Assembly: GCA_902509695.1 (NCBI GenBank)
Contig: CABWYP010000003.1
Location: 1 to 64,000, forward strand
Source of the DNA: an uncultured Alphaproteobacteria bacterium
GTDB taxonomy: Bacteria > Pseudomonadota > Alphaproteobacteria > HIMB59
Direction: 5' to 3'
DNA length: 64,000 nt
Shown: one piece after another, positions 19,457-29,500 of the stretch
Position numbering within the stretch: position 1 is the first letter of the stretch
Layout: each line of letters starts with the position of its first letter
The notes under the pieces: generated by a model
Seen by the model: only the letters and a program-made list of their open reading frames with translations
Told to the model about the DNA's origin: nothing
Database searches by the model: none
Translations under genes and position numbers: made by a program

Positions 19457-20563
19457 ATGAACTCATTTATTGCCAAAAGCGCCAGACTGCGATCAACCCC
19501 TTTCTCTGAACGTATTGATGCCTATGGAGTTCAATCATATACGGTTTATAATCATATGTTATTACCTGCTTCGTTCAAAGGCGTAGTGGAAGACTACGAA
19601 CATTTAAAAAAAAATGTTCAAATTTGGGACGTTTCAGTTGAAAGACAAGTCCAAGTTAAAGGTCCAGATGCATCAAATTTAACACAACTAATGACCTGTC
19701 GAGATTTATCAAAGGCCAAAGATCACATTTGTTATTATGCCCCAATTGTAGACGATAAAGGAAAAATTTTAAACGATCCGTTAATTATGAAAGTTGCCTC
19801 TGATACATGGTGGATTTCTATTTCTGATACAGATGTCCTTCTTTATGCTAAAGGTCTAGCAATAGGAAAAAATTTAGATGTTGAGGTTACTGAGCCAAAT
19901 GTAAATCCTCTTGCAGTTCAAGGACCTAAGTCATTTGATTTAATGAAAAGAATATTTGGTGAGGAGATTTTAAAGATGAAATTTTTTCATTTTAATAGGT
20001 TTTTATTTGCTGGTCATAAATTTCTAATTGCAAGATCAGGCTGGTCAAAGCAAGGTGGTTTTGAAATCTATGTTGATAATGACGAAAAAGGCCTTGAACT
20101 TTATGATGCTTTAATTCAAAAAGGACAGGATTTAAATGTTCGTCCTGGCTGTCCCAATCTTATTGAAAGGATTGAGGGTGGTCTATTATCTTACGGAAAC
20201 GATATGGATATACACGATACTCCTTTGGAGTGTGGATTGGATGCATTTGTATCTTTCAACCCTGAGATAAAATACTTGGGAAAAACAATTTTAGAAAAGC
20301 AACATAAAGAAGGAGTGAAAAGATGCTTAGTAGGTCTTAAACTTAAAATGGATAAAATTTCTATTACTAGATTTATTCCTATTTATAGTGGATCTAAAAA
20401 GATCGGTGAACTTCGCTCAGCCTGTTTTAGTCCAGCATTTCAGTGTTGTTTAGGAATTGCAATGGTAGATATTTCTGAACAAAATTTTTCCAGTACTTGT
20501 AATCTTTCAATCGATGGGAGAGAAATTATGACTGAAATGACAAAACTTCCCTTCATAAAATAG
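19457..20563 (+). CDS. dmdA: Dimethylsulfoniopropionate demethylase
   Basis: GcvT fold with DmdA-typical blocks recalled from Ruegeria DmdA: TPFSERIDAYGVQSYTVYNHMLLP, WDVSVERQVQVKGPDA, RSGWSKQGGFEIYV, LNVRPGCPNLIERIEGGLLSYGNDM. Confidence 0.82.
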   Translation: MNSFIAKSARLRSTPFSERIDAYGVQSYTVYNHMLLPASFKGVVEDYEHLKKNVQIWDVSVERQVQVKGPDASNLTQLMTCRDLSKAKDHICYYAPIVDDKGKILNDPLIMKVASDTWWISISDTDVLLYAKGLAIGKNLDVEVTEPNVNPLAVQGPKSFDLMKRIFGEEILKMKFFHFNRFLFAGHKFLIARSGWSKQGGFEIYVDNDEKGLELYDALIQKGQDLNVRPGCPNLIERIEGGLLSYGNDMDIHDTPLECGLDAFVSFNPEIKYLGKTILEKQHKEGVKRCLVGLKLKMDKISITRFIPIYSGSKKIGELRSACFSPAFQCCLGIAMVDISEQNFSSTCNLSIDGREIMTEMTKLPFIK

Positions 20564-20601
20564 CTATTGCTTTCCAAAATTAAAGGTTTAGAAATGCGCG
20601 A

Positions 20602-21867
20602 ATGTTTGGAACGATAATAAGTTCGTGGGCTCTCTTTACTGGGTTTGGGTTAATTATGTTAGCTCATGCGCTTCAAGGAACTTTATTAAATATTAATGCT
20701 GTTTTATTTAATTTCTCAGACTTTGAAATTGGATATGTTTTTACTGGATATTTTATTGGATTTTTATTTAGTTCAATTCAATGTCCAAAGCTAATTAAAA
20801 ATGTTGGACATATAAGAGTTTTTGCAGCATTCGCTTCTCTTGGCTCAATAGCTATCTTACTACATTGGGTATTTGTTCATCCTTATGCCTGGTTAGTATT
20901 TAGGATGATTACAGGTTTTTCTTTTGCGGCAATCTATATTGTTTGTGAGAGTTGGCTTAATGATCGAGCTGACAACCAATCTCGAGGACAGCTAATAGGA
21001 TTTTATATGATTGTTTTATACTTCTCAAATAGCGCAGGTTTCATGTTAATTAACTTGAGGAGCACTACTGAAGCCCACCTTTACATTCTGACATCTTTTC
21101 TTATCTCATTGGCTCTTGTTCCAATATTGTTGACAAAAAAGCCAGCTCCAGATTTTAATACACCAAAATTTTTGTCATTAAAGGAATTATACTATAAGTC
21201 TCCTATGGCCTTTGTTGGGTCTTTTTCTATAGGTACAATTTATAGTGGTTTATTTGGATTGCTTGCAGTATTTGGAGCAAAAATTGATTTAACAATTTTT
21301 CAAATTTCAATTTTATCATTTGTGAATGTTTTTCTTGGTGCCATTTTCCAATATCCAATTGGAAAAATTTCAGACAAGTATGATCGAAGATCAATACTTT
21401 TAGTATTAAATTTAATTGCCATAGGGTCCTTGATAATGGCTTTTTTATTTGGGGCTGTTTCATTTAAAATACTTTTAATATGCATAGGAATTCATTCTGC
21501 TGTATCTCTTCCTTACTATGCAGTTGTAATTTCTCATATGAATGACTTTTTAGAGAAAGAGGAAATTGTTTCAGCAAGCTCCACTCTAACTCTTGTCAAT
21601 GCATTGGGATTGGTAATGGGTCCTATGCTAGCATCAGCCTCAATGGCTTTTTTTGGACCATATGGTTTTTTCATATATATGATTTTAATTTATACTTTTG
21701 TTGCAATATATAATTTCCATCGTATTCGCATTGGAAGAACTAGTGATATCTATGAAGATAATACACCTTCAATGATTGTCCCAAGAACTACTTCGCCTAT
21801 TGGAATGCAGTTGGCAAGTGATCAAATTATTACTAAAATTGAGGAAGAGGAGGAGAAAAGTTCTTGA
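20602..21867 (+). CDS. MFS transporter
   Basis: 421 aa, 12 hydrophobic segments, YcaD-like pattern (CESWLNDRADNQSRGQLIGFYMIV). Confidence 0.85.
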   Translation: MFGTIISSWALFTGFGLIMLAHALQGTLLNINAVLFNFSDFEIGYVFTGYFIGFLFSSIQCPKLIKNVGHIRVFAAFASLGSIAILLHWVFVHPYAWLVFRMITGFSFAAIYIVCESWLNDRADNQSRGQLIGFYMIVLYFSNSAGFMLINLRSTTEAHLYILTSFLISLALVPILLTKKPAPDFNTPKFLSLKELYYKSPMAFVGSFSIGTIYSGLFGLLAVFGAKIDLTIFQISILSFVNVFLGAIFQYPIGKISDKYDRRSILLVLNLIAIGSLIMAFLFGAVSFKILLICIGIHSAVSLPYYAVVISHMNDFLEKEEIVSASSTLTLVNALGLVMGPMLASASMAFFGPYGFFIYMILIYTFVAIYNFHRIRIGRTSDIYEDNTPSMIVPRTTSPIGMQLASDQIITKIEEEEEKSS

Positions 21868-22325
21868 GGATTGAAGATCAGTTAGAAAGGTTAGGTTTAA
21901 AACTACCCGATCCAGCCAAACCTGCTGGAAGCTATAAACCTTGTATTATCTCTGATAACAACGCTTATGTATCAGGCCAAGGCCCATTACTAGAAGACGG
22001 AACATTTGCCAAAGGCGTTGTTGGTAAGGATATAGATTTAGAAACTGCTCAAATACACGCTCAAAAATGTGGTCTGGCAATATTATCAGCCCTAAAAGCA
22101 GAGATTGGCGACCTCAACAAAGTCCAACAACTTATTAAAATTACTGGATTTGTGAACTGTACAAACGATTTTGAAAAACAACCATTAGTGATTAATGGAT
22201 GCTCTGATCTTATGAAAGAAGTTTTTGGAAATAAAGGCGTTCATGCTCGAGCTGCTGTAGGAGTTAACTCACTTCCTCTTGGCTTTTCAGTTGAAATTGA
22301 AGCTATCTTTAAGATTCAAGTATAA
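21864..22325 (+). CDS. RidA/YjgF-family protein
   Basis: YVSGQGPLLEDGTFAKGVVGKDIDLETAQIHAQKCGLAILSALKAEIGDL...; TTG start overlaps MFS 3' end. Confidence 0.85.
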   Translation: MRIEDQLERLGLKLPDPAKPAGSYKPCIISDNNAYVSGQGPLLEDGTFAKGVVGKDIDLETAQIHAQKCGLAILSALKAEIGDLNKVQQLIKITGFVNCTNDFEKQPLVINGCSDLMKEVFGNKGVHARAAVGVNSLPLGFSVEIEAIFKIQV

Positions 22326-22393
22326 CTTCCCGATTGACAAATTAGTAAATTTAGAAAAATATCCTCTTAGGAATATATTTTGGGGGTAGTGCC

Positions 22394-23500
22394 ATGCAGG
22401 TACAATTTCAAAAGAACTCACTCAGCGTGAGTCATCAAGATAATGTTTTTCAATTACATCCAGTTTGGTTAAGAGAACGTCTTCCAGGTGAAGAGTACTT
22501 TGATATCGATACTCATCAAAGACTTTATGAACCATCCTCTATTCACCTAGAGTTACAAATCACAAAAGCAGAATTAGTCGATACCCAACTCAGTATTGAG
22601 TTTAACGATGGTATTAAAGGCAGTTATAATATTAATGATATTATCAAAGAACTAGATGAAAAACAGAATAAAAAAGGACCTATCCCTGATCGCATTCTAT
22701 GGAATGCTAAATTAAAGAAATTTCCAGAAGCTCAATTTGAGGTTGATATGATAGATAAAAAGTCCATGTACAATTTACTTATGGATTTTTATAAATATGG
22801 TTTTGTAATTATTAAGAATGTTCCAACAGAGAATAAATATTTATTAAAGTTTGTTAATTCTATTGGACCAGTAAAGGCTACTAATTTTGGTGAATATTTT
22901 GATGTTATATCAAAACCTAATCCTAATGACCTTGCCTATAAACCTATTGCTCTTCCTCCCCATACAGATAACCCATATCGCAAGCCAGCGGCACCTGGTA
23001 TTCAATTTTTGCATTGCCTTAAGAATGAAGTCTCCGGTGGATTTTCTACTCTTGTTGATGGATTTGCAGTTGCTGAGCATATTAAAAAAAATAACCCTGA
23101 GGCTTTTGAGTCTTTGACTTCTACAAATCTTCGTTATCAGTTTCAAGACAAAGATATAATCCTTGAAAACTGGGGAGAGCTTATTGAGCTAGACAAGGAT
23201 GGTGACTATAAACAAGTGCGATATAGCACAAGAGTAGACTATGTTCCTCCAATTGAGACTGAGAAATTAGAAATTTTTTATCAAGCTCGAAAAGTAATAA
23301 GTGAATTATATTGTTCCTCAGAATTTGAACTCAAATTTAAATTACAGCCTGGTGATATTATGATGTTTGATAACCATCGTCTTCTTCATGGTCGAACTGC
23401 TTATGACGCAAATGAGGGAATGAGACATCTGCAAGGTTGCTATCTAGAATTTGACTCAACTGACGGCAAGCTCCGCCACTTAGCTCGAAAGTTTCAATAA
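22394..23500 (+). CDS. Gamma-butyrobetaine dioxygenase-like 2OG-Fe(II) oxygenase (TauD superfamily, N-terminal GBBH-like domain)
   Basis: HPVWLRERLPGEEYFD N-terminal domain; LPPHTDNPYRKPAAPGIQFLHCL (HxD) and FDNHRLLHGRTAYD (distal His/Arg). Confidence 0.85.
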   Translation: MQVQFQKNSLSVSHQDNVFQLHPVWLRERLPGEEYFDIDTHQRLYEPSSIHLELQITKAELVDTQLSIEFNDGIKGSYNINDIIKELDEKQNKKGPIPDRILWNAKLKKFPEAQFEVDMIDKKSMYNLLMDFYKYGFVIIKNVPTENKYLLKFVNSIGPVKATNFGEYFDVISKPNPNDLAYKPIALPPHTDNPYRKPAAPGIQFLHCLKNEVSGGFSTLVDGFAVAEHIKKNNPEAFESLTSTNLRYQFQDKDIILENWGELIELDKDGDYKQVRYSTRVDYVPPIETEKLEIFYQARKVISELYCSSEFELKFKLQPGDIMMFDNHRLLHGRTAYDANEGMRHLQGCYLEFDSTDGKLRHLARKFQ

Positions 23501-23507
23501 AAAAGTT

Positions 23508-24656
23508 ATGGCCGAGTTAGATATTATCTCGGCAGAGGTATTTGCATGCAAGTCTGATGCCCCTCAAATTATATGGGCTAAAGATATGTCTCCCATGTTT
23601 GAAGCTAATATTATTGTTAAATTAGAAACAGAGTCAGGCATTGAATGTGTAGGTGGGGTTCTTATTCCAACCGAACATTTTTATGATCACTCAATGGTTG
23701 AGGCTTGTAGAAATTTATTTCCAGAGATTATAGGTAAAAATATTGAACACAGAGTACAATTAACACAATTTATGCTCACACGATGTGTTCCATTAAATCC
23801 CTTAGCGGTTTCGTCAATTGATATTGCAATGTGGGATGGCTATGCCAAACATTTGAATAAACCTCTTTGTGATGTTTTAGGAAGGAAGAGAGAAAGTATA
23901 GCCTCTTATGCCTCAACACCTCTTTTAAATTCTATAAGTGAATACTATTATTTTATAAAAGAAATTCAGGAGCAAAATTTTAATACCATCAAATTTCATA
24001 CATGGTGCGATATTAAATTTGATTTGAAAATGGTCTCTGAGGTCTGTCCTCATTTTCCTAATTTAAATTTTATGATTGACTGTGAACAACGCTACAACCG
24101 TGAAGATGCTCTCACACTGGGAAGGCAATTAGATAATTATGATTTTGTTTGGTTTGAAGCTCCTTTTAATGATTTTGATTGGGATAGCTATAAATGGCTT
24201 CGCGAACAAATTAAAACACCAGTCATTGGAGCCGGAAATTCTATACTTAATCCTTTTGAGATAGAGCAATCACTTAAGCTCGATGTGTTTCATCATGCTC
24301 GTGTTGATGCCACATATGTTGGTGGTATAACTAAAATTCTAGAAATTATGAGAGTTGCTCATAAGTTTGATAAAAATGTTGAGCTTCAATCTTGGTCTTA
24401 TCCATTAGGTCAGGCAGCTAATCTTCACATTATGCTTAGCCATGAGAATTGTGATTATTTTGAACAGGTTGTTCCTTATGAGGATCATGAACATGGTGCT
24501 AAAAATTATATTAGAACTGACTCCAAAGGATATGTTTCATCGAATTCTAGGCCAGGCCTTGGTATAGAAATTGATTGGGAAATAATCAATCGTGATTGGT
24601 ACTCATATTTAAAGTTAGACGATAAGGGTTTAATTAGCAAAAAACGATCGATCTAG
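23508..24656 (+). CDS. Enolase-superfamily (mandelate racemase/muconate lactonizing enzyme-like) protein
   Basis: PLAVSSIDIAMWDGYAKHLNKPLCDVLG, FMIDCEQRYNREDAL, FVWFEAPF, QSWSYPLGQAANLHI. Confidence 0.88.
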   Translation: MAELDIISAEVFACKSDAPQIIWAKDMSPMFEANIIVKLETESGIECVGGVLIPTEHFYDHSMVEACRNLFPEIIGKNIEHRVQLTQFMLTRCVPLNPLAVSSIDIAMWDGYAKHLNKPLCDVLGRKRESIASYASTPLLNSISEYYYFIKEIQEQNFNTIKFHTWCDIKFDLKMVSEVCPHFPNLNFMIDCEQRYNREDALTLGRQLDNYDFVWFEAPFNDFDWDSYKWLREQIKTPVIGAGNSILNPFEIEQSLKLDVFHHARVDATYVGGITKILEIMRVAHKFDKNVELQSWSYPLGQAANLHIMLSHENCDYFEQVVPYEDHEHGAKNYIRTDSKGYVSSNSRPGLGIEIDWEIINRDWYSYLKLDDKGLISKKRSI

Positions 24657-24682
24657 TTTTTCATAAATAAGTATAACTGATC

Positions 24683-25204
24683 ATGAGACTTCTTACTATT
24701 TTACTAAGTGTCTTTTTTATAAGTACAAATATTATGGCTCAAAATCTTTATAATTTTTCAATTACTGACATTGATGGTAACGAAATTATGTTAAGTAATT
24801 TCAAGGGGAAGCCTATCCTTCTTGTTAATACAGCTAGCAGGTGTGGTTATACTAAACAATACACAAATCTATCTAACCTTCACCGTGAATATTTAGACAA
24901 AGATCTAATTATAATTGGTACTCCCTCTAATAGCTTTTTTCAAGAATTAAGTAGGGAAGAAGATGTTAAAGAATTCTGCTTAGTTAATTATCAAACAAAA
25001 TTTATCATTACGGAAATAGTTGATGTTAGAGGTGCAAAAGCACATCCAATATACGATTGGATTTCTAACACTTATGGGAAAACCCCTAAGTGGAATTTTT
25101 ATAAGTTTTTATTTGATGGCAATGGAAACCTTGTAGAAAGTTGGTCATCCATGACAAAGCCAGATAGTTCTAAAATTACAAATAAGATAGATAAACTTAT
25201 CTAA
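24683..25204 (+). CDS. Glutathione peroxidase-family (Cys-type) protein, exported
   Basis: NTASRCGYTKQYTNL active-site block, PKWNFYKFLFDGNG; N-terminal signal peptide. Confidence 0.88.
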   Translation: MRLLTILLSVFFISTNIMAQNLYNFSITDIDGNEIMLSNFKGKPILLVNTASRCGYTKQYTNLSNLHREYLDKDLIIIGTPSNSFFQELSREEDVKEFCLVNYQTKFIITEIVDVRGAKAHPIYDWISNTYGKTPKWNFYKFLFDGNGNLVESWSSMTKPDSSKITNKIDKLI

Positions 25205-25245
25205 AATATCACTAGATAATAATTTTACGATTAAAAAAAATTAGA

Positions 25246-25271
25246 ATAAAGGCGCTCAAAGGCGCCTTTAT
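25246..25271. terminator. Bidirectional intrinsic terminator between convergent gpx-like and amtB genes
   Basis: ATAAAGGCGC-tcaaag-GCGCCTTTAT. Confidence 0.75.
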
Positions 25272-25294
25272 CAAGTAGTACTTATGTTTAAAAT

Positions 25295-26602
25295 TTAATT
25301 GAACTCAGGGTAAGCTATTGTAGTTAACTCAGCTTTATCGAGACCTACTGCTTCGGTTTCTTCATCAACACGAAGTCCTGTTGTGGCTTTCAATATATAA
25401 AACCCGATAAGACTTAGAGGCACTACAAGAGCACCCGCCGCAGCGATACCAATAACCTGAACGATGAAGTCTCCTGCGCCAAAGATACCAACTGCTAATG
25501 TTCCCCAGATACCAGCCACTAAGTGAGCTGAAATAGCACCGACAACATCATCAATTTTCATTTTATCGAGCATTGGGATGGCAATCGTACAAAGAATACC
25601 TCCAATTGCACCTATGATCATTGATAAAAAGTGGTTGCTTAAATCAGGTCCAGCTGTAATTGCAACAAGACCTGCTATTGCACCATTAAGAGCAATTGAT
25701 AAGTCAATTTTCTTGTACATAAACTGAGAGAGAATTATTGCTGCAACAACACCGCCACACGCGGCCATATTTGTATTCACAACTACAATTGAAATAGCAA
25801 TTGCATCTAGAGCGCTGCCTAATGCTAACTGTGATCCTCCGTTAAAGCCGAACCAGCCAAACCAAAGAATAAATGTACCGAGAGCTGCAAGTGGCATATT
25901 AGCTCCAGCTATTGGTGTAATTTTACCGTCTTTACTGTATTTTCCAGCTCTTGGACCTAAGATCAAACAACCAACCAAAGCAGCCCAACCTCCAACGGAG
26001 TGAACTATAGTAGAACCAGCAAAGTCTGAAAAACCCATTTCGGATAACCATCCACCGCCCCATGTCCAAGAACCGTAGATAGGATAAATAATTCCAGTCA
26101 TGATTGCAGCAAAAATCATAAATGGCCAAACTTTAATTCTTTCAGCACAAGCACCAGATACAATAGAAACTGCTGTAGCACAGAATACCATTTGAAAAAA
26201 CCAATCTGAAGCAACAGAATAGCCTGTATCTGCAATCGTATCTAAGTTTTCTGCTCCCTCTAGAAGTGCGATTTCATCTGCTGAAGGGTTGTAAAACATC
26301 CCACCTAAAGATCCAATCCATCCTGATACATCAACATACATTAAACTGTATCCAACTAGGTAAAACATGATACCTGCGATTGAGTATAGCGCGATATTTT
26401 TTAATAAAATAGCAGATGTGTTTTTCTTTCGAACAAAACCTGCCTCAAGCATGGCAAAACCAAGTGCCATGAACATTACAAGAATTCCACCAAATATAAA
26501 CAGGAATGTATTAAAGACAAAAGCTGTCTCTGCTGAAACCTCAGCACTTGCTACTCCTGATATTAATAAAGCTGGAAAAAGAAATGATAAAATTTTTTTC
26601 AT
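25295..26602 (-). CDS. amtB: Ammonium transporter
   Basis: 435 aa, GFAMLEAGFVRKKN, DFAGSTIVHSVGGWAALVG, GWFGFNGGS; next to glnK. Confidence 0.95.
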   Translation of the reverse strand: MKKILSFLFPALLISGVASAEVSAETAFVFNTFLFIFGGILVMFMALGFAMLEAGFVRKKNTSAILLKNIALYSIAGIMFYLVGYSLMYVDVSGWIGSLGGMFYNPSADEIALLEGAENLDTIADTGYSVASDWFFQMVFCATAVSIVSGACAERIKVWPFMIFAAIMTGIIYPIYGSWTWGGGWLSEMGFSDFAGSTIVHSVGGWAALVGCLILGPRAGKYSKDGKITPIAGANMPLAALGTFILWFGWFGFNGGSQLALGSALDAIAISIVVVNTNMAACGGVVAAIILSQFMYKKIDLSIALNGAIAGLVAITAGPDLSNHFLSMIIGAIGGILCTIAIPMLDKMKIDDVVGAISAHLVAGIWGTLAVGIFGAGDFIVQVIGIAAAGALVVPLSLIGFYILKATTGLRVDEETEAVGLDKAELTTIAYPEFN

Positions 26603-26619
26603 ATTGTCTCCTTATCTAA

Positions 26620-26961
26620 CTACTTAATTGCCTCAGCATCACGTTCACCCGTACGAATTCGCACGACTTCAGATACTTCTGTTACAAATATTTTGCCGTC
26701 TCCAATTTTACCTGTTTTAACGGCATCAGAAATTGTTGTGATAACTTTTTCTACATCTGCAGAGTCTACCAATACTTCCGCCCTAGACTTGGGAAGAAAG
26801 TGTACCTCATATTCTGCGCCTCGATACAGTTCGGTGTGACCTTTTTGGCGCCCATATCCTTTTGCCTCGACAATTGTTAATCCCTGAATATCAACACCCG
26901 TTAGTGCCTGTCTCAGAGCTTCAACTTTATCTGGCTTGATAATTGCTGTTACTAGTTTCAT
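26620..26961 (-). CDS. glnK: P-II nitrogen regulatory protein
   Basis: MKLVTAIIKPDKVEALRQAL...GYGRQKGHTELYRGAEYEVHFLPK...IGDGKIFV. Confidence 0.96.
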   Translation of the reverse strand: MKLVTAIIKPDKVEALRQALTGVDIQGLTIVEAKGYGRQKGHTELYRGAEYEVHFLPKSRAEVLVDSADVEKVITTISDAVKTGKIGDGKIFVTEVSEVVRIRTGERDAEAIK

Positions 26962-27109
26962 TTTTACCTCACTAAATTTTTAAAAAGTAATAAGAGGTTT
27001 ATAAATAGTTAAGCAAAGATAAAATAATGCTAAGAAGTAAGAGAGACTATGCGCTCAGTGAATAACACTAAAAATGTCAATAAATTCAGTGATTTAAGAA
27101 GTATTTTTT

Positions 27110-28249
27110 TTACGAATTGGGTAGGGATTTTTTAGGATCATAAAATGGCTTTTGGATAACTGTTCCCAGTTGGTTCCCAAAGTTTGTGAGAATTTCAACT
27201 TTTTGTCCTAGATCTGTATAGTTAATATCCATCATTGCTAGAGCAATATTCTTTTTAAGTCTTGGTGAATAAACTGCCGATGTCACTTTTCCAAGTATTT
27301 TTCCTTCAACAGCCACTGGCCAAAAGATAGTGTTGGGTCCCTGTAATGGATTACATTTAATTTCTAGTCCCACTTGTTTCCTTGTAATTCCTTTTTTTTT
27401 TATTTTCTGAAGTGCTTCTTTGCCAATAAAATTATTACTACTTTCTAAGTGCACAAGCCGATCTAAACCAACTTCAAATGGATTAGTATTAATATCTGCA
27501 TCGGCATGATAAGAAAGCATCCCACCTTCAATACGCCTAATGCTTGAAGTATGACCAGGTTGCAAGCCATAATCTTTTCCTGCTTGCATTATTGTTTCCC
27601 AAAGTTGATCTCCTTTACTGCCATCCCGAAGAAATAATTCGTAACCTAGTTCGCTAGACCAACCAGTTCGAGAAACAACTAGAGGAATTCCTTCAAGTTC
27701 TAATTCAAGTAACCAGTAATATCTTAAATCTCTAATGCTTTCTCCAAAAAGCTTAACCATAATTTCACCTGATTTTGGTCCCTGAAGCTGAAGGGGGGAT
27801 ACATCAGGCTCTTGAATAGTAACGTTCATTCCTGAATTTACTGCTACTCCTTGCGCCCAAAATAAAATATCACTATCTGATAATGATAGCCAAAAATGAT
27901 TTTCAGCTAGCCTAAGTAAAACAGGATCGTTAAGAATTCCTCCTTTTTCATTTGTAATAAGAACATATTTGCATTGTCCAATTGCCAAATTGCTAAGGTC
28001 TCGAGGGGTAAGTAATTGAATGAACTTCTTTGCATCCGGCCCGATAATTTCTACCTGTCTCTCAACTGCTACATCACAAAGAATAGCATCATTTACTAAG
28101 TTCCAAAAATTTTGCTCAGGACTTCCAAAATCTCTTGGAATATACATGTGATTATAAACTGAAAAACCGGTTGCACCCCATCGAACTGTTGCATCAAAAT
28201 AGGGTGATTTACGAATTTGGGTACCAAAACCAAAGTTCTTATGTGTCAT
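27110..28249 (-). CDS. GcvT/DmdA-like aminomethyltransferase-fold protein (second paralog)
   Basis: FSVYNHMYIP, CDVAVERQVEIIGPDAKKF, SRTGWSSELGYELF, IRRIEGGMLSYHADAD. Confidence 0.85.
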   Translation of the reverse strand: MTHKNFGFGTQIRKSPYFDATVRWGATGFSVYNHMYIPRDFGSPEQNFWNLVNDAILCDVAVERQVEIIGPDAKKFIQLLTPRDLSNLAIGQCKYVLITNEKGGILNDPVLLRLAENHFWLSLSDSDILFWAQGVAVNSGMNVTIQEPDVSPLQLQGPKSGEIMVKLFGESIRDLRYYWLLELELEGIPLVVSRTGWSSELGYELFLRDGSKGDQLWETIMQAGKDYGLQPGHTSSIRRIEGGMLSYHADADINTNPFEVGLDRLVHLESSNNFIGKEALQKIKKKGITRKQVGLEIKCNPLQGPNTIFWPVAVEGKILGKVTSAVYSPRLKKNIALAMMDINYTDLGQKVEILTNFGNQLGTVIQKPFYDPKKSLPNS

Positions 28250-28351
28250 AAATTTAATATTTATAAGGCTTTTTCATAATTAATTGCCTTTATCTCCCCT
28301 AAATAAGGCGAAACACTAAACTATTAAAATAAGTTGAACAAGCCTCAAAAA

Positions 28352-29500
28352 CTAAGACTTAAAAAGTTGAGAGCTAAGATTTGTGACATCTTCATTCCAA
28401 AAAACATCTCTTTTAATTTTTTCAAAATCTGTATTAAAGACAGAAGACATTGCAGAGGCATAAACGGAACGAGCATCAATAGTGCTGAGTAAGTCTCTTC
28501 CCTCAAATAAATTACTTTTATTTAGACCTGGCCAATCTGTATAGACTTGAGATTTTTTTAAAATCCCTCCTGCCATTAATATAGCTGAACCATAACCGTG
28601 CTCTGTTCCATTTCCACCATTTTGTTCAACAGTTCGACCAAATTCAGTTAAGGTCATTATCAATGTATTATTAAAATCAGAACCAAGTCCCTCAAAAAGA
28701 TTTTTAATAATCAAATCAATATCTTGAAGGTTTTCTGCATGTTCGCCACTTTCATTTCCCTGGGCTGTGTGTGTATCAAAACCTTCTAAATCAAAAACAG
28801 CTACTTTTGGACCAAGTGGGTCTTTTAGTATTGACGCAGTTCTTTTTGATAAGCTATCTAAAGACTCATCTCCTCCTTGCATTGTCAACGGCCTGTTAAG
28901 AATAACATTATAAATTTCTTGTAGCTTGTCCCTATCAACTCCATCGTATGCTCTTGTGATAATTTCAATTATTTCTCTTTTTGGAAGGGACATCCAAGTA
29001 GGATAATAGTTATTATTTTTTTCTATACCCCTAAGCAAAAGAGGCATAGGTAAACTCAAAGCAAGACCAGACTCATAAAGACCTGCTGATTTCATCCCTC
29101 TTCCAAGCCATCCTGTTTTTTGGGTGTAAGCTTTTAAAGATCCTGTCTGCATTATATTTTGGCCATCAAAATGAGATCTGTTTGTATAAGGAATATTCGT
29201 TGCATGAACAACAGATGCTAAATTTTTAGACCATAGAGAGTGTAAGGTCTTCAACTTAGGGTGAAGAGAGAAATCGCTGTCTATTTTTAATTTTTCATTC
29301 AAGATTAATTCAGATCTATATTTATTAATCAAAGGATCTGAAATAGGAACTGCAGCTAGACCGTCCATACCTCCTCTTAAACTAATAATAACTATATTTT
29401 TTTTGGGGGATTGAATTGATCCGTGTAAGGGAATATTAAAATTAGAGAAAAATATAGTAGCCAGACTTCCCTTTAAAAAACTTCTTCTTGTGCAGTTCAT
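28352..29500 (-). CDS. DUF1501-family protein with Tat-like signal
   Basis: TRRSFLKGSLATIFF N-terminus; ISLRGGMDGLAAVPI; ALIMTLTEFGRTVEQNGGNGTEHGYGS region. Confidence 0.88.
   Translation of the reverse strand: MNCTRRSFLKGSLATIFFSNFNIPLHGSIQSPKKNIVIISLRGGMDGLAAVPISDPLINKYRSELILNEKLKIDSDFSLHPKLKTLHSLWSKNLASVVHATNIPYTNRSHFDGQNIMQTGSLKAYTQKTGWLGRGMKSAGLYESGLALSLPMPLLLRGIEKNNNYYPTWMSLPKREIIEIITRAYDGVDRDKLQEIYNVILNRPLTMQGGDESLDSLSKRTASILKDPLGPKVAVFDLEGFDTHTAQGNESGEHAENLQDIDLIIKNLFEGLGSDFNNTLIMTLTEFGRTVEQNGGNGTEHGYGSAILMAGGILKKSQVYTDWPGLNKSNLFEGRDLLSTIDARSVYASAMSSVFNTDFEKIKRDVFWNEDVTNLSSQLFKS

Noticed and set aside
22355-22385. Imperfect palindrome AAAATATCCTCTTAGGAATATATTTT upstream of the dioxygenase
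   Set aside because: Imperfect, AT-rich, could be chance in this base composition
22887-23146. ORFs 22887..23117 + and 22910..23146 -
   Set aside because: Embedded in the dioxygenase CDS
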